Below, piece after piece: positions 49,501 through 58,600 of a stretch of 64,000 bases of DNA. The stretch covers positions 186,001 through 250,000 of the forward strand of contig NZ_JAMXMX010000003.1 in assembly GCF_024055725.1 (NCBI RefSeq), read 5' to 3'. The stretch is from Actinoallomurus spadix. Lineage in GTDB: Bacteria > Actinomycetota > Actinomycetes > Streptosporangiales > Streptosporangiaceae. Position 1 is the stretch's first letter, and the number at the start of each line of letters is the position of its first letter. Made by a program: the position numbers and the translations under genes. The notes under the pieces are model-generated. The model did no database searches, was not told the origin of the DNA, and worked only from the letters and a program-made list of their open reading frames with translations.

Positions 49501-50514
49501 ATGAGCACGGACAAGGCGGTCAAGGACGACTTCCTGCGGCAGGCGGCTCCCTACCGGCGCGAGCTGCTGGCGCACTGCTATCGGATGCTCGGTTCGGTGC
49601 ACGACGCGGAGGACCAGGTCCAGGAGACCTACCTGCGCGCGTGGCGCTCCTATGACGGCTTCGAGGGCCGGTCCTCGCTGCGGACGTGGCTGCACCGGAT
49701 CGCCACCCGGACCTGTCTCACCGCCCTGGAGAGCCGTGGCCGCCGGCCCCTGCCGACCGGTCTCGGCGAGCCGAGCGCCGACCCGTACGACGCGCTGGTC
49801 GAGGGGTCCGAGGTGCCCTGGCTGGAGCCGATCCCCGACGCGATGGCCGGCGCCGAGCACGCCGACCCCGCCGCGATCGTGACCTCGCGGGAGAGCATCC
49901 GGCTCGCGCTGATCGCCGCCCTGCAGCACCTGCCGCCGCGGCACCGCGCGGTGCTCATCCTCCGCGACGTGCTGAAGTGGCGGGCGGCCGAGGTGGCCGA
50001 GATCCTGGACACGACCACCACCGCGGTGAACAGCGTCCTGCAGCGCGCCCGCGCCCGGCTCGACGAGGTGACGCCGTCGCAGGCGGACCTGGCCGAGCCG
50101 ACGTCGGCGGAGGAGCGCGCGCTGCTCGCCCGTTACGTCCGGGCGTTCGAGGAGTACGACGTCGCCGCCATCGTCGAGCTGCTCACCGCCGACGCCGTCT
50201 GGGAGATGCCGCCCTACACCGGCTGGTACCAAGGGGCGGAGAAGATCGGCCGGCTCATCGGCGCGCAGTGCCCCGCCGACGGCCCGGGCGCGATGCGGCT
50301 GGTGCCGGTCCGGGCGAACGGCCGGCCCGCCTTCGCCGTCTACCTGCGCGCCGCGGACGGCGCGCACCACGCCTTCGCGCTGCAGGTGCTCACGCCCACG
50401 CCCACCCGGGTCGCGCACGTCGCCATGTTCTTCGACCTGCGCCTCTTCACCACGTTCGGGCTGCCCGCCGTGCTGCCGGCCACGCCGGCACGGCCGATAG
50501 CATCGGTGCCATGA
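49501..50514 (+). CDS. ECF RNA polymerase sigma factor with SnoaL-like domain (TIGR02960)
   Basis: 337 residues from ATG 49501, with AAGGG 5 nt upstream. Sigma region 2 (HDAEDQVQETYLRAWRSYDGF) and region 4 (LPPRHRAVLILRDVLKWRAAEVAEIL, then TAVNSVLQRARARL) are followed by a NTF2/SnoaL-like domain (about 215-325) with DAVWEMPPYTGWYQG. This C-terminal domain controls sigma activity in related factors. No anti-sigma gene is adjacent. It overlaps an AraC-type gene by 4 bp (ATGA), so the two act as a unit. Confidence 0.9.
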   Translation: MSTDKAVKDDFLRQAAPYRRELLAHCYRMLGSVHDAEDQVQETYLRAWRSYDGFEGRSSLRTWLHRIATRTCLTALESRGRRPLPTGLGEPSADPYDALVEGSEVPWLEPIPDAMAGAEHADPAAIVTSRESIRLALIAALQHLPPRHRAVLILRDVLKWRAAEVAEILDTTTTAVNSVLQRARARLDEVTPSQADLAEPTSAEERALLARYVRAFEEYDVAAIVELLTADAVWEMPPYTGWYQGAEKIGRLIGAQCPADGPGAMRLVPVRANGRPAFAVYLRAADGAHHAFALQVLTPTPTRVAHVAMFFDLRLFTTFGLPAVLPATPARPIASVP

Positions 50515-51329
50515 GCCCGGAGGTCGCGCACTACCGGCGGCACCCGGCCGAGCCGGGCGTCGACCTGCTGAGCGCCCGCTACGTCACCCACCGCTACACC
50601 AGGCACGCCCACGCCACCTACACCGTCGGGCTGATCGAGTCCGGGGTGGAGGAGTTCGAGCACGCCGGGTCGTTGCTACGGGCGGCCACCGGCCAGGTCG
50701 CGCTCCTCAACCCGGAGGTCGTCCACACCGGTCACGCGGGCGTCCCCGAGGGCTGGCGCTACCGCGTGCTCTACCCCTCCGTGGACGTCGTGGCGCAGGT
50801 CGCGGCCGAGCTGGGCGCCCCGCACGGCACGCCCTACTTCCCGCAGACGGTCGTGGACGACCCGGAGGCGGCGCGGCTGATCCGCGCCGTGCACCACAGC
50901 GCCGAGAGCGGCGACGCCCTGACCGCGTCCTCCACCCTGCACCGGGCGCTCGCCGGGCTCCTGGGCCGCCACGCCGTGCGGCCGCCCCGGTCCGTCCCGC
51001 CCGGCGCGCCGCCACGGGCGGTCCGCGCGGCCCGCGACATCCTGCACGAACACCTGTCCGACCCGCCGTCCCTGGACGACCTGGCCGCCATGGTCGGCAC
51101 CGGCCGGTTCGCCCTGCTGCGCGCGTTCCGGGCCGCGTACGGGCTGCCGCCGCACGCCTACCTGACCAACCTGCGGGTCCAGCGCGCCCGCGCCCTCCTG
51201 GACGCCGGCGTCCGTCCCGCCGAGGTCGCGGCCGGCCTCGGGTTCACCGACCAGGCGCACCTCACGCGGCATTTCAAGCGGATCGTCGGAGTGCCGCCGG
51301 GCGCCTACCTGCTCGGCCGCCCCGCCTGA
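50511..51329 (+). CDS. AraC-family regulator
   Basis: 272 residues from ATG 50511, overlapping the sigma-factor stop as ATGA. A cupin-like AraC ligand domain (about 1-120; HRYTRHAHATYTVGLIESG) is followed by the double HTH, DLAAMVGTGRFALLRAFRAAYGLPPHAYL and EVAAGLGFTDQAHLTRHFKR. Coupled translation with a sigma factor is unusual and suggests joint control of one regulon. Confidence 0.9.
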   Translation: MSPEVAHYRRHPAEPGVDLLSARYVTHRYTRHAHATYTVGLIESGVEEFEHAGSLLRAATGQVALLNPEVVHTGHAGVPEGWRYRVLYPSVDVVAQVAAELGAPHGTPYFPQTVVDDPEAARLIRAVHHSAESGDALTASSTLHRALAGLLGRHAVRPPRSVPPGAPPRAVRAARDILHEHLSDPPSLDDLAAMVGTGRFALLRAFRAAYGLPPHAYLTNLRVQRARALLDAGVRPAEVAAGLGFTDQAHLTRHFKRIVGVPPGAYLLGRPA

Positions 51330-51356
51330 CTCCGCGCCGCCCACCCGTCCGCCTCT

Positions 51357-51423
51357 CCGCCCGCCTGTCGCCTCTCCGCCCGGCCGCCCGCCTATCCGCC
51401 CGGCCGCCCGCCTGTCGCCTCTC
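51357..51423. repeat. 20-bp tandem repeat after the AraC gene
   Basis: CCGCCCGCCTGTCGCCTCTC at 51357-51376 recurs exactly at 51404-51423. TCCGCCCGGCCGCCCGCCT at 51375-51393 recurs at 51395-51413, a 20-bp period. Confidence 0.65.
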
Positions 51424-51541
51424 GACCCGCCGCCCGGCCGTCCGCCTTGGCCGGGAGCGGGCCTGATCCGGCGCCGCCGGAAGCGGGAAGCCTCGGGCTG
51501 GAGCTGCAATTTCGTGCAAGACCGGGACGAGTCCGGCCGCC

Positions 51542-51547
51542 TAACCT
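51542..51547 (+). promoter_or_regulatory. -10 element TAACCT of azlC
   Basis: TAACCT is followed by 6 nt and ATG 51554. Confidence 0.5.
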
Positions 51548-51553
51548 GCGGGC

Positions 51554-52270
51554 ATGGATTCGCAGAGACGCGCCGCCGTCCGCGACGGGCTGGGCGTCGG
51601 CCTGGCCGTCGGCCTGTCCGGGCTGGCGTTCGGCGCGGCGGCGGTCGCGGCCGGGCTCGGAGTCGCGCAGGCCTGCGCGCTGAGCATCGTGGCGTTCACG
51701 GGAGCGTCGCAGTTCGCGCTGGTCGGAGTGGTCGCCGGGGGCGGCAGCCTGATCGCCGGGGCCCTCGGGGCGATCCTGCTGGGCGGCCGCAACGCCCTGT
51801 ACGGCCTGCGGCTCGCGCCGCTGCTCGGCGCGCGCGGGTGGCGCCGCCTGCCGACCGCTCACCTCGTCATCGACGAGACGACCGCGGTGGCCACGGCGCA
51901 GCCCGGCCCCCGATCGGCCCGGGCGGGGTTCTGGGCGACCGCGATCAGCCTCTACCTCACCTGGAACCTCGCCACCCTGTTCGGCGCGCTCGGCGCGGCC
52001 CGGCTGGGGAACCCGGAGACGTACGGCCTCGACGTCGTCGGCCCGGCGGCGTTCCTCGCCCTGCTGTGGCCCCGCCTCGCCTCCGGTGGCACCGAGCGGC
52101 TCGTGGCACTGCTCGCGATGGCCGTCGCGGTCGTGACGACTCCGCTGCTGCCTCCCGGCGTGCCGGTCATGGTGGCGGCCGTCGCCGCGCTGGCCGGGAT
52201 CGCACGCCGCCGCACTCCCCCGGTACGCCGGGCCGGAGAGCTCTCCGGAGTCTCGATGGGAGAGTCATGA
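51554..52270 (+). CDS. azlC: AzlC-family branched-chain amino-acid exporter subunit
   Basis: 238 residues, six to seven helices. The AzlC pattern is seen in LSGLAFGAAAVAAGLGVAQACALSI and FTGASQFALVGVV, then LGGRNALYGLRLAPLL. With AzlD it exports branched-chain amino acids. A leaderless start at ATG 51554 is supported by TAACCT 6 nt upstream. It overlaps azlD by 4 bp. Confidence 0.92.
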   Translation: MDSQRRAAVRDGLGVGLAVGLSGLAFGAAAVAAGLGVAQACALSIVAFTGASQFALVGVVAGGGSLIAGALGAILLGGRNALYGLRLAPLLGARGWRRLPTAHLVIDETTAVATAQPGPRSARAGFWATAISLYLTWNLATLFGALGAARLGNPETYGLDVVGPAAFLALLWPRLASGGTERLVALLAMAVAVVTTPLLPPGVPVMVAAVAALAGIARRRTPPVRRAGELSGVSMGES

Positions 52271-52578
52271 CCGTCTGGGTCGCCGTGATCGCCACCGGGA
52301 TCGGGTGCTACGCGCTCAAGCTCGCCGGGCTCGTCGCGCCCCAGCGCCTGCTGGACGATGACCGGGTGCGGCGGTTCACCGCGCTCGTGCCGGTCGCGCT
52401 GCTGACCGCGCTCGTCGCCGTGCAGACCCTCGCGCACGGGCGCGCCCTCGAACTGAACGGCCCCCGCCTGGCCGGTCTGGGCGCCACCGTCGTCGCGCTG
52501 CTCCTGCGAGCGCCGTTCCTGGTCGTGCTGGTGGTCGCGGCCGCCGTCGCCGCCGGTCTCCGCGTCCTCGGCGCGTAG
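52267..52578 (+). CDS. azlD: AzlD-family exporter subunit
   Basis: 103 residues with three to four helices, overlapping azlC by 4 bp (ATGA). The family is small and hydrophobic; ALLTALVAVQTLAHG and LLLRAPFLVVLVVAA are visible. It works with AzlC in amino-acid export. Confidence 0.9.
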   Translation: MTVWVAVIATGIGCYALKLAGLVAPQRLLDDDRVRRFTALVPVALLTALVAVQTLAHGRALELNGPRLAGLGATVVALLLRAPFLVVLVVAAAVAAGLRVLGA

Positions 52579-52815
52579 GCCGCGGCGCGTAGGGCGCACG
52601 GCGCACGGAGCGCACGGCGCGACGCTCAAGGCGCTCGGCGCACGGAGCGCACGGCGCGACGCTCAAGGCGCTCGGCGCGGGACTCAGGGCGCTCGGGGTG
52701 CTCGGCACGGCGCACGGGGCGCACGGGCGCTCGGCACGGCGTACGGGGCGCTCGGCGCGGGGCTCAGGACGTTCGGTGCGCGTCCCGGCCGGCCCCCGCC
52801 GGCCGGGACGCCGGT
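52579..52815. repeat. Intergenic repeat field with a 37-bp exact tandem duplication
   Basis: The gap is filled with degenerate units of GGCGCACGG and GCGCTCGGC. The clearest element is a 37-bp sequence at 52601-52637, repeated exactly and contiguously at 52638-52674. No spacers, so it is not a CRISPR array. No gene is visible. Confidence 0.8.
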
Positions 52816-53427
52816 TCACGTGGTCGCCGCGTCGAAGAACCAGGCGACGGTGAGTGCCCCGGGGTCGACGACGCCGCGGGCGTGCTCGCCGACGTAGCTG
52901 GCCCTGCCGCGCCGGGCGAGCAGGTCCTCTGTGGACGCGGCGCCCTCCTGGGCGGCGGCCGCCGCCGCGCGCAGGGCCGTCGTGGCGTCGGCGTCCCGTT
53001 CCGCCGCCTCGGCCAGCGCCCGGGCCGCGGGGACCATCGCGTCGACCATGGTCTTGTGCCCGACCTCGGCCTTGCCGAGCCGCTGCACGACCGCCGCGGC
53101 ATTGGTCGCTGCCTCGCTCAGCGCCTTGGCCGTGATCTTCGCTCCGAGGGCCTTGGCGAACTCACGGAACCACATGCCGAACAGCGGGCCGCTGGTGCCG
53201 CCCGTGTTGAGGAAGGCGTTCGACACGGCGGTGAAGACCGCCTCCGGCGTGTCCGCGCCGGAGGCCTCGAGGCCCGCGGTGGCCCGGCGCACGGCGGAGG
53301 TGAGGTTCGTTCCGTAGTCGCCGTCCCCCGCCCGGCGGTCCAGCTCGGTGAGTTCGGCGCCGCGGCGCTCGACCTCGGCGATGAACCGCTCGATCCAGGC
53401 CCGCGCGTCGATGGTGGTGGTGTCCAT
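52816..53427 (-). CDS. dhaL: Dihydroxyacetone kinase, DhaL subunit
   Basis: 203 residues from ATG 53427. The ADP/Mg-binding loop reads LTELDRRAGDGDYGTNL with the three aspartates, and GGTSGPLFGMW and GKAEVGHKTMVDAM are further family marks. DhaL carries the nucleotide that phosphorylates dihydroxyacetone on DhaK. It starts 17 bp after dhaK. No dhaM (PTS donor) gene is adjacent, so the phosphoryl donor gene lies elsewhere or ATP is used directly. Confidence 0.93.
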   Translation of the reverse strand: MDTTTIDARAWIERFIAEVERRGAELTELDRRAGDGDYGTNLTSAVRRATAGLEASGADTPEAVFTAVSNAFLNTGGTSGPLFGMWFREFAKALGAKITAKALSEAATNAAAVVQRLGKAEVGHKTMVDAMVPAARALAEAAERDADATTALRAAAAAAQEGAASTEDLLARRGRASYVGEHARGVVDPGALTVAWFFDAATT

Positions 53428-53444
53428 GCCCGTGCTCCCGTCTC

Positions 53445-54446
53445 TCACCAGGTCAGCGCCGGGGTGCGGACCGGCGCGTCCCACAGCTCGACCAGTTCGT
53501 CGTCGGCGCGCAGCAGCGTGATCGAGCAGCCGCGCATGTCCAGTGAGGTCACATAGGAGCCGACGAGCGACCGGGCCACGTCGACGCCCAGGTCGTCCAG
53601 GATCGCGGTCAGTTCGCCGTGGACGGCGGCGAGTTCCAGGTCGTGCGTCGATCCGAGGCCGTTGACGATCGCGATCACGGAGTCGCCGTGCCCGAGCTCC
53701 AGGGCCTTGACGATCGGCCGGGTGAGCTCGCCGACGAGGTCGCGGACCGGGCCGTACGGCCGGCGCCCGACGCCCCGCTCGCCGTGGATGCCCACGCCGA
53801 ACTCGATCTCGTCGTCGGCCAGCTCGAACGACGGCCGGTCCTGACCCGGCTGGGTGCAGGACGCCAGCGCGAGGGCCAGGGTCCGGGCCGAACGGGCCAC
53901 GCGCCCGCCCAGCGCCACCAGGTCGTCCAGGGACGCTCCGCGTTCGGCGGCGGCACCGCAGATCTTCTCGACCGCGACGACCGCGGCCGTGCCCCGGCGT
54001 CCGGGGCCGCCCTCGTCCTGCCCGTCCGTGGCCAGGTCGTCGTCCACGAGCACGGTGCGGGTCTCGATGCCGTCGTCGGCGGCCAGTTCGGCGGCGATCT
54101 GGAAGTTCAGGACGTCACCGGTGTAGTTCTTGACGATCAGAAGCACGCCCTGACCGCGGTCGGCGGCCTCGATCGCCGCCTTGATCTGGTACGCGGTCGG
54201 GCTGGCGAAGACCGCGCCCGGCACCGCCGCGTCGAGCATGCCCGCTCCGACGAAGCCCACGTGCAGGGGTTCGTGGCCGGAGCCGCCGCCCGAGACGAGG
54301 GCGACCTTGTCCCCCTCGCGCCGGGCACGGATCACGAAGGCCGGGTCCTCATGGTGGCGGATCAGCGTGGGATGGGCGCGCGCGAACCCCCGCAGCGCCT
54401 CCGGCACGAGGTCGGCCGGATCGTTCACCAGCTGTCGTACGGGCAT
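53445..54446 (-). CDS. dhaK: Dihydroxyacetone kinase, DhaK subunit
   Basis: 333 residues from ATG 54446. It binds dihydroxyacetone covalently to a His: GVGIHGERGV holds the expected His, and VSGGGSGHEPLHVGFVG the second conserved motif. It is the first gene of dhaK-dhaL and divergent from an IclR regulator, the usual arrangement for glycerol or dihydroxyacetone control. Confidence 0.94.
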   Translation of the reverse strand: MPVRQLVNDPADLVPEALRGFARAHPTLIRHHEDPAFVIRARREGDKVALVSGGGSGHEPLHVGFVGAGMLDAAVPGAVFASPTAYQIKAAIEAADRGQGVLLIVKNYTGDVLNFQIAAELAADDGIETRTVLVDDDLATDGQDEGGPGRRGTAAVVAVEKICGAAAERGASLDDLVALGGRVARSARTLALALASCTQPGQDRPSFELADDEIEFGVGIHGERGVGRRPYGPVRDLVGELTRPIVKALELGHGDSVIAIVNGLGSTHDLELAAVHGELTAILDDLGVDVARSLVGSYVTSLDMRGCSITLLRADDELVELWDAPVRTPALTW

Positions 54447-54509
54447 GACTCCTCCTTCACACATGAGGGCAGCCGGGAGACACCCGAAGTCTTCGACATC
54501 ACCGCATAG

Positions 54510-54528
54510 CATTCGATAATGCCGAATG
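54510..54528. promoter_or_regulatory. Candidate IclR operator
   Basis: CATTCG (54510-54515) and CGAATG (54523-54528) form a 6-bp inverted repeat with a 7-nt spacer in the gap between dhaK and the IclR gene. It is a plausible binding site for that regulator. Confidence 0.5.
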
Positions 54529-54608
54529 GCCCGAATCTAGGACGTCGGCCCGCTGTTGTAAAGTGCGGTCGGCAGGCGGGGCCTGGTGGCGACCGGAAGA
54601 GGGCGTGG

Positions 54609-55370
54609 ATGATCCAGTCCGTCGATCGGGCGATCAGGGTCCTGGGCGTGCTGCAGGCCGAGCGCCACCTGAGCCTGTCCGAGATCGCCGCCCGGCTCGA
54701 GCTCGCGCCGTCCACCGTCCACGGCATCATCAAGACCCTGCAGGCGCACGGCCTGGTGCTCCAGGAGCAGGGGTCGGCGCGCTACCGGCTCGGTCCGGCG
54801 GTGCTCAAGCTCGGCAACGTCTACCTCGACACGCTCGAACTCCGCTCCCGGAGTCTCACCTGGGCCGGCGAGCTCGCGCGGACCACCGGTCACGCCGTCC
54901 GCGCCGGGGTGCTGCTGACGGACGAGGTCATGATCGTCCACCACGAGCCGCGGCCGGACGGATCCCGGCAGATGCCGGAGGTCGGCATCGTCATCCCCGC
55001 CCACGCCAGCGCGCTCGGCAAGGCCATCCTGGCCTACGCCCCCGATCGGGCCCGGTCGCTGGAGGCCGCCGGCCCGCTGCGCAGCATGACGCGGGACACG
55101 GTGACCGACCCGGTCGAGTTCCGCGCGGAGCTCGACCGGGTCCGCGCCGACGCCCTCGCCGAGGAGCGGGAGGAGGCCGTCATCGGCGAGTGCGGTCTGG
55201 CGGCGCCCATCTTCGACGGCTCCCGTACGGTCGTCGGCGCGATCGGCGTGGTCGTCCCGAAGCTCGAGTGGCCCGCGCCCGGCACGGCCGCCGGCACCGT
55301 ACGGGAGGCGGCCCGCGCCATCTCCCGCGAGCTCGGCGCACCGGGCTGGCCCATGACGCCCTCGGAATGA
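54609..55370 (+). CDS. IclR-family regulator (GylR-like)
   Basis: 253 residues. N-terminal winged HTH (LSLSEIAARLELAPSTVHGIIKTL) and IclR effector domain (GIVIPAHASALGKAILA, then EREEAVIGECGLAAPIF). GGAAGAGGG precedes ATG 54609. It is divergent from dhaKL, and in actinomycetes such regulators (for example GylR) respond to glycerol metabolites. It is the likely repressor of the dhaKL operon. Confidence 0.93.
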   Translation: MIQSVDRAIRVLGVLQAERHLSLSEIAARLELAPSTVHGIIKTLQAHGLVLQEQGSARYRLGPAVLKLGNVYLDTLELRSRSLTWAGELARTTGHAVRAGVLLTDEVMIVHHEPRPDGSRQMPEVGIVIPAHASALGKAILAYAPDRARSLEAAGPLRSMTRDTVTDPVEFRAELDRVRADALAEEREEAVIGECGLAAPIFDGSRTVVGAIGVVVPKLEWPAPGTAAGTVREAARAISRELGAPGWPMTPSE

Positions 55371-55688
55371 TCGCTCCCGGCCGCGGACCTCCTGGCCAAA
55401 GCATCATATGACCTCGGGTTATGATCTCGCTACGGCCGAATCCGCAGGTGATCGCGGTGGATGATCATTTCGGCGGCCGGATCGACCCGAGCGACCGACA
55501 TACACGACGATTCATCCTTTACGCCAGGTAAAAGTTGATCTCCGTCATTCACGTCATGTCGCCCTTAGGTGACTACGTCGGTAAGATCGGTCCGCTTAGG
55601 TCAAACTCAGCGTGAATAACGAGATGCACCGCCGTCCCCGCTTACGGCACCGAGCATCGCCGGCCACCGAGTCAAGAGGTTCCTGCTG
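55371..55688. other. Promoter region of the glycosyltransferase
   Basis: 318 bp, lower GC than the rest. It contains two CTTAGGT repeats (55564-55570, 55595-55601) and the 11-mer AAACTCAGCGT at 55603-55613, which recurs inside the gene at 55698. No gene is seen. Confidence 0.5.
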
Positions 55689-58600
55689 GTGTCACCCAAA
55701 CTCAGCGTCGTCGTCCCTTTCTACAATGTCGAGCCGTACATCGAAGCGTGCCTGGAATCACTCGCCCGCCAGACGATGCGCGACCTCGAAGTCATCATGG
55801 TCGACGACGGGTCTCTGGATGACAGCACTGTGATCGCCAAGGCGTTCTCGGTGCGGGACCCTCGCTTCAAACTCGTCCAGCAGGAGAACCAGGGCCTCGG
55901 GCCCGCCCGCAACACCGGCACCGCCCACGCGACCGGTGAGTACATCGCCTTCGTCGACAGTGACGACATCGTCGCCCGCTCGGCGTACGAACTGCTCGTC
56001 GGGTCGCTCGACGAGACCGGCTCGGACCTGGCGGCCGGCAACGTCATGCGGTTCAACTCCGGCCGCGTCTGGCAGGGCTGGGCGCACGCCGAGCCGTTCC
56101 GCAAGACGAAGCAGAAGACCCACGTCACGTCCCAGACCAACCTCATGCAGGACCGGATGGTCTGGAACAAGGTCTTCCGGCGGTCCTTCTGGGACGCCAA
56201 GGACCTGCGCTTCCCCGGGATGCTCTACGAGGACTCCCCCGTGATGGTCCGTGCGCACGTCCTCGCGTCCTCGGTCGACGTGCTCAGCCCGCACGTGTAC
56301 TACTGGCGGCAGCGTGACTCCGGCGAGCTGTCGATCACCCAGCGCAAGGCCGAGCTGGCCAACCTCGAGGACCGCATGCGTTCCGTGCAGCAGGTCCACG
56401 ACTTCCTGCGCGAGCAGGCTCCGCAGCTGAAGGCCATCTACGACGGCTACGCCCTGGAGGTGGACCTGCGCGTCCTCGTCGAGGCGCTGCTGACCGCCCC
56501 GGAGGGCGACCAGAAGCGCATCCTCGAGCTCGGCCAGGAGTTCCTGCGGGACGTGGACCCGGCGATCCTCGACGATCTCAAGGTCTCGCACCGGCTGGGC
56601 TACCACCTCCTGGGCCGGGGAATGCTCCCGCAGCTCATCGAGGTCCTGAAGTTCGACCGGACCGAGAAGTGGCGGATGGAGGTCGTCCGCCGCGGCCGCC
56701 TGCGCCCCCACTACTACGCGAAGTACCCCTTCTTCGAGGACCCCTCCCTCAACCTGCCCGCGAACCTCTACGACATCGGCGAAGAGCTCGAGCTGCAGGC
56801 CGGCATCGACGACGTCACCCATCAGGACGGCCGGCTGCGCATCGAGGGGCACGCCTACATCCGGCACCTGCCGATGACGCAGGACAGCCGGCTCAGCGTC
56901 TGGCTGGAGCACACCAGGTCCAAGCGGAAGGTCGACCTCTCGGTCACGCGCGTACGGCGGCCCGACGTCACCGCCGACTCCGGGCAGGGCGCCGTCAGCT
57001 ACGACGACTCCGGCTTCCGCGTCGACATCCCCCTCAACGACCTGCGGATCGACTCCTCCTGGAAGGCCGCCGACTGGCGCGTCCACGTCGCCGTCAAGAC
57101 CGGGGGGCTCCGCCGTACCGGAACGATCACCAAGCAGGCCCCGGGCCGCGCCACCTGGACCCCCCTCATCGAGGTCGGTGACGGCGCCCGGGTCCAGGTG
57201 ACCCACCCGAGCGCCGACCCCATCGTCATCCGCGTCAAACGGCCTGCCGTGATCGTCACCGGTCTGCGGCTCGACGGCGACACCGCCGAGCTCACCGGCT
57301 GGATCGACGGAACCCCGGAGACCTGCGAACTCCGGCTCACCCGCCGGCAGGGCGTCCGGGCCATCGACCTCCCCGCGCGGACCGAGCCGGCGGCCCCGGC
57401 CGGCGGCACCTCTTTCACCGCGCGGATACCGCTGGAGCAGCTCGCCGAGGACATCGACCTCGTCGACCGCGTCGTCAACGTCGCCCAGGTCGGCGAGGGC
57501 GTCCAGTGGGACCTCTCCCTGCTGGTGGACGGCAAGGCGCGCAAGCTCGCGATGAACGACGACGTCGAGGCGGTCCGGTACGCCTTCGGGGGCCGCGAGG
57601 TCACCGTCACCCGCACCCGGTACGGCAACCTGACCGCCGTCGAGCGCTCCACCCGCCCCGTCGTCGACCGGACCGAATGGCTCCCCGACGGCCGGCTCCG
57701 GCTGTCCGGAACCTCCGCCGAACGCCCCGCCGCGCTGATCCTGCGGCACCGGCGCGTCAGCCACGAGCACCGGTTCCCGCTGTCGTGGAACGGCGACCGC
57801 TTCACCGTCGAGTTCACCCCCGGCAAGATCGCCAAGCTGGCCGGTGAGCTGCCGCTCGCCAGCGGCAACTGGGCGTTCCTGGTCACCTCATCCACCGGCG
57901 ACCTTCCCGTCGTCATCGACCGGCTCCGTCTCGCCGACCTCACCACGCCGCACGTCATCGGGAGCCACGAGTTCCGGCTCGCGTCGTACCAGACCGACGC
58001 CCTGCAGCTGAAGGTCCGCGCGGCGCTCGGCGACGACGAACGCGGGCGCTACGCGCAGCGGATCATCCAGGAGAGGGACTATCCGGCGTTCCGGCAGGAG
58101 CCGCTCCGGGACCTCGTCGTGTTCGACTGCTACGAGGGCGCCCAGTACTCCTGCAGCCCGCGGGCCGTCTACGAGGAACTCGAACGCCGCGGCGCCCCCT
58201 TCGAGTACGTCTGGGTGACCAAGGACGGGCAGTTCGAGGTGCCGGGCAGCGCCCGCAGCGTCCTGGTCGGCAGCCGCGAGCACTACCGCGCGCTCGCACA
58301 GGCGCGCTTCGTGTTCGGCAACTACGGCCAGTTCCCGTGGTTCGACAAGCGCGAGGGCCAGGTGTACGTCCAGACCTGGCACGGCACGCCGCTGAAGAAG
58401 CTGGCGTACGACCTCAAGGAGATGCCCTACCAGCGCACCGAGACCCTCGACTGGATGGAGCGCGAGGTCCCCCGCTGGGACGTACTGCTGTCCCCGAACC
58501 CCTTCACCACGCCGATCATGCGGCGTGCCTTCGGGTACGAAGGGGAGATCCTCGAGTCCGGGTACCCGCGCAACGACCTTCTCAAGAGCCCCCGCCGCGA

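Noticed and set aside
52579-52815. Repeat field considered as a CRISPR array
   Set aside because: The repeats are contiguous or irregular, with no unique spacers of constant length and no cas genes anywhere in the window.
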